Assembly (NCBI GenBank): GCA_017303855.1
Contig: JAFLBL010000001.1
Location: forward strand, 501,978-565,977
Source: Chitinophagales bacterium
GTDB taxonomy: Bacteria > Bacteroidota > Bacteroidia > Chitinophagales > Chitinophagaceae
DNA length: 64,000 nt
Reading direction: 5' to 3'
Position 1 is the first letter of the stretch, and the number at the start of each line of letters is the position of its first letter. Positions 61,105 through 64,000 of this stretch are shown one piece after another. A program made the position numbers and the translations under genes. The notes under the pieces are model-generated. The model made no database searches. It had not been told where the DNA came from and worked only from the letters and a program-made list of their open reading frames with translations.

Positions 61105-64000
61105 ATGGCAGGCAACCAGGGACTCTATCATCCTTTGTATGAACATGATGCATGCGGCATCGGTTTTGTAGCAAACATCAAGGGACACAAATCGCACCAG
61201 CATATTTCAGATGCTTTAACGGTTTTGGAAAATATGGAACACCGCGGTGCATGTGGCTGTGAAATCAATACCGGCGACGGAGCCGGCATCATGATTCAGA
61301 CCCCGCATGAATTTTTCTTTGATGAATGCCTGAAACTGGGCGTGCATCTGCCCTCATTTGGCAAGTATGCGGCAGGGATGGTATTTTTTCCAAAAGAAAT
61401 CAGGCTTCGGGAAGAATGCCGTGATATTTTTAACCGGGCTGCTGAAAAATTAGGCATTGAAATTCTCACCTACCGGAAAGTACCTGTAAACACACAGGAT
61501 ATCGGGCCTACGGCATTAAGCGTGGAACCGGAAATAGAGCAGGTATTTGTTGCCAGCCCCGATCACATCAATAACCCGGAAGATTTTGAACGCAAATTAT
61601 TTATCCTTCGTAACTATAGTACGCACCTCATCAACAGCACAGTGCGGAAAGACGAGATCGGTTTTTATATCGCCTCGCTCTCCTATAAAGTAATTGTTTA
61701 TAAAGGACAGCTGACCAGTCACCAGGTACGGCAGTATTTCCCGGACCTCAGTAATAAAAGAGTAGTCAGTGCGTTCGGCTTAGTACACTCCCGTTTTGCC
61801 ACCAACACTTTTCCTTCCTGGAAACTCGCACAACCCTTCCGCTTTATTGCCCATAACGGGGAGATCAATACACTGCAGGGAAACCTCAACTGGTTGAAAA
61901 CATCAGAGAAGGGTTTTACCAGTCCTTACTTTTCCAAGGAAGAAATGGAAATGTTGTTGCCGATCATCACTTCGGGACAAAGTGATTCCGCCTGTCTCGA
62001 CAATATGATTGAATTACTGACCTTAACCGGCCGGTCGCTGCCGCATGTAATGATGATGCTGATTCCGGAAGCCTGGGACGGCAACGACGAGATGGATCCG
62101 GTGAAAAAAGCTTTTTATGAATTCCATTCTTCCTTTATGGAGCCGTGGGACGGTCCGGCTTCCATTTCATTTACGGATGGCAAAATGATTGGCGCCACGC
62201 TGGACCGGAACGGACTTCGTCCCTCAAGGTATTGTGTAACCAACGACGACCGCGTAATCATGGCCTCCGAAACAGGCGCGTTGCCGGTTGACCCCGCCAT
62301 CATTCTCGAAAAAGGCCGGCTTCAACCGGGGAAAATGTTTGTGGTGGATATGGAACAGGGGCGGATCATCAGTGATGAAGACCTGAAAAAAGAAATCTGT
62401 TCACAAAAGCCGTATGGCGAATGGCTGAATAAATACAAGATCCGGCTGGAAGAATTACCACAACCCAGAATCATGTTCACGCACCTGGAACAGGAACAGG
62501 TGTTTAAATACCAGAAAGCATTTGGGTATAGTACGGAAGACCTTGATACTATTATAACACCCATGGCCCTGGAAGGAAAAGAGCCGATTGGTTCCATGGG
62601 TACCGATGTACCGCTGGCTATTCTCAGCGATCAGCCGCAGCATCTCAGCAGCTATTTCAAACAGCTCTTTGCCCAGGTTACCAATCCGCCGATCGATCCG
62701 ATCCGTGAACGACTGGTGATGTCTCTCGCCACTTTTGCCGGCAACAACGGAAACCTGTTGATGGAAGACGCGCTGACCTGTCACAGTGTGGCCCTGAAGC
62801 ACCCGGTACTGAGTAATTTTGAACTGGAGAAAATCAGAAGTATTGATACCGGTTTATTCCAGGCCAAAACCATTCAATGTTATTTCAGGGCGGATGGCAA
62901 ACCCGGCTCATTGAAAAGAGGTGTGGAACGAATCTGCGATTATGCGGAAGACGCGGTTATGGACGGATTCAAAGTATTAATCCTGCAGGACCGGGCCATT
63001 GACTCCAATCACGCCCCCATTCCTTCCCTGCTGGCTACTTCTGCTATCCATCATCATCTGATCCGCAAAGGACTACGCGGACAGGTAGGCATTATCGTAG
63101 AAGCGGGTGACGTATGGGAAGTACATCATTTTGCCTGCCTGGTTGGCTTTGGTGCCACGGCTGTGAATCCTTATCTCGCTCTTTCTTCCATCCGCGCATT
63201 ACTGGAAAGCGGTAAACTGCATACCACATTAGCAGAAGACGAACTCAAGAAAAATTATATAAAGGCGGTAAATGATGGTCTGCTGAAAGTCTTTTCAAAA
63301 ATGGGTATCTCTACGCTCCAGTCTTACCAGGGTGCGCAGATTTTTGAAATTCTCGGGTTGAACAAAGATGTGGTAAGTAAATATTTTACCGGTGCCACTT
63401 CCCGTATTGAAGGCATGGGACTCGATGAGATTGCCAAAGAGGTACTCGCCAAACATTATTTCGCTTTCAGTAAGAAAGATATACCTGCGGACCGCCTGCC
63501 GGTTGGGGGTATTTATCAATGGAAAAGAAAAGGAGAATTTCACCTTTTCAATCCGCAGACCATTCACCTGCTGCAGCACGCCACCAGCCAGTATGACTAC
63601 GCCACATTTAAAAAATATTCCAAACTGGTCAATGATCAGAGTGAAAAAGCCTGCACCTTACGCAGTCTCTTCCAATTCCGCAAAACACGACCTTCTGTTT
63701 CCATTGATGAAGTAGAAGCAGCGGAAAATATTTACAAACGTTTTGCCACAGGTGCCATGAGCTTTGGTTCTATTTCCTGGGAAGCGCACACCACGCTGGC
63801 GATCGCGATGAACCGGCTTGGCGGACGCAGCAATACCGGAGAAGGCGGGGAAGATGAAAAAAGATATGACCGGCTGCCCAACGGTGATTCCATGCGCAGT
63901 TCAATCAAACAGGTGGCTTCTGCCCGTTTTGGCGTAACCAGTCTTTACCTGACTGAAGCTGATGAATTACAGATAAAGATGGCTCAGGGAGCAAAACCAG
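61105..64000 (+). CDS. gltB: Glutamate synthase large subunit (5' part, cut by window edge)
   Basis: The ATG at 61105 begins AGNQGLYHPLYEHDACGIGF. The Cys (residue 17) before GIGF is the glutaminase nucleophile released by processing. The frame is open to the window end, about 965 of ~1500 codons. The N-terminal glutaminase domain (GDGAGIMIQTPHEF, LVHSRFATNTFPSWKLAQPFRFIAHNGEINT) is followed by a central domain. The FMN-binding synthase domain starts near GAMSFGSISWEAHTTLAIAMNRLGGRSNTGEGGED. It makes glutamate from glutamine and 2-oxoglutarate, the amino donor used by IlvE. It lies 143 nt after ilvA with no terminator seen. Confidence 0.97.
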   Translation, partial: MAGNQGLYHPLYEHDACGIGFVANIKGHKSHQHISDALTVLENMEHRGACGCEINTGDGAGIMIQTPHEFFFDECLKLGVHLPSFGKYAAGMVFFPKEIRLREECRDIFNRAAEKLGIEILTYRKVPVNTQDIGPTALSVEPEIEQVFVASPDHINNPEDFERKLFILRNYSTHLINSTVRKDEIGFYIASLSYKVIVYKGQLTSHQVRQYFPDLSNKRVVSAFGLVHSRFATNTFPSWKLAQPFRFIAHNGEINTLQGNLNWLKTSEKGFTSPYFSKEEMEMLLPIITSGQSDSACLDNMIELLTLTGRSLPHVMMMLIPEAWDGNDEMDPVKKAFYEFHSSFMEPWDGPASISFTDGKMIGATLDRNGLRPSRYCVTNDDRVIMASETGALPVDPAIILEKGRLQPGKMFVVDMEQGRIISDEDLKKEICSQKPYGEWLNKYKIRLEELPQPRIMFTHLEQEQVFKYQKAFGYSTEDLDTIITPMALEGKEPIGSMGTDVPLAILSDQPQHLSSYFKQLFAQVTNPPIDPIRERLVMSLATFAGNNGNLLMEDALTCHSVALKHPVLSNFELEKIRSIDTGLFQAKTIQCYFRADGKPGSLKRGVERICDYAEDAVMDGFKVLILQDRAIDSNHAPIPSLLATSAIHHHLIRKGLRGQVGIIVEAGDVWEVHHFACLVGFGATAVNPYLALSSIRALLESGKLHTTLAEDELKKNYIKAVNDGLLKVFSKMGISTLQSYQGAQIFEILGLNKDVVSKYFTGATSRIEGMGLDEIAKEVLAKHYFAFSKKDIPADRLPVGGIYQWKRKGEFHLFNPQTIHLLQHATSQYDYATFKKYSKLVNDQSEKACTLRSLFQFRKTRPSVSIDEVEAAENIYKRFATGAMSFGSISWEAHTTLAIAMNRLGGRSNTGEGGEDEKRYDRLPNGDSMRSSIKQVASARFGVTSLYLTEADELQIKMAQGAKP

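Noticed and set aside
1..64000. Prophage, integrative element or insertion sequence
   Set aside because: No transposase, integrase, phage structural gene or attachment-site duplication was found. Apart from the GxxExxY cassette and short repeats the window looks like ordinary core chromosome.

Overview
The window looks like a chromosomal segment of a Bacteroidota bacterium, most likely family Chitinophagaceae. This is an inference from gene content. Supporting signs are type IX secretion sorting tails, SprB-type repeats, a PorT-like barrel protein encoded behind an ECF sigma factor, BlaI/M56 pairs, DUF6702 next to HupE, promoters with a TAnnTTTG -7 element, and moderate GC. No rRNA, tRNA, CRISPR array, insertion sequence, integrase or phage gene was seen. 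Both edges cut genes: an S9 peptidase on the left and gltB on the right.

Layout. 1-8.4 kb: S9 peptidase end, flavin prenyltransferase (ubiX), a minus-strand set (ECF sigma factor, membrane-anchored barrel protein, SprB-repeat lipoprotein with a haem-binding motif), a DoxX-like protein and a T9SS-exported protein. 8.5-15.6 kb: formate-THF ligase, an extradiol dioxygenase-like protein, aconitase, a secreted protein and a PspC domain protein. 15.6-19.4 kb: M56 sensor peptidase and BlaI repressor with a visible tandem operator, then a cysteine desulfurase. 19.5-30.7 kb: a two-subunit molybdenum hydroxylase, a phosphohexomutase, a methyltransferase, an LTA-synthase-like sulfatase, a PAP2 phosphatase and a CNNM/CorC-type protein. 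30.8-36.3 kb: HupE-like protein and two tandem M1 metallopeptidases. 36.4-41.3 kb: a GxxExxY gene between inverted repeats, an esterase, a YwqK-like protein and a large BNR/sortilin-type protein. 41.4-46.9 kb: CoA transferase, aroQ, carA, and a divergent HxlR regulator/NmrA reductase pair. 48.7-64 kb: the branched-chain amino acid locus leuA-leuC-leuD-leuB, then an attenuator, then ilvE-ilvD-ilvB-ilvN-ilvC-ilvA, then gltB.

The leu and ilv genes give complete routes from threonine and pyruvate to Ile, Val and Leu. GltB can supply the glutamate that IlvE uses as amino donor. Between leuB and ilvE lies an unannotated 33-residue leader peptide containing three Ile, three Val and three Ile codons in a row. 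It is followed by a terminator hairpin just before ilvE and so has the form of a classic ribosome-mediated attenuator.

The most unusual pattern is a set of 7- or 8-bp tandem repeats near gene ends. The units differ from locus to locus (GAGTAAT, GGAGTCG, GAGGTGA, CTAAACNN, GTACGAA), but they usually lie at or just after stop codons, and related units read the same way relative to the upstream gene. The GxxExxY (PD-(D/E)XK-like) gene is bounded by an inverted pair of similar short-unit repeats built on CTATGTG. Its right arm supplies the probable start codon of the next gene. Whether the nuclease-like protein and the repeats form one system is a hypothesis.
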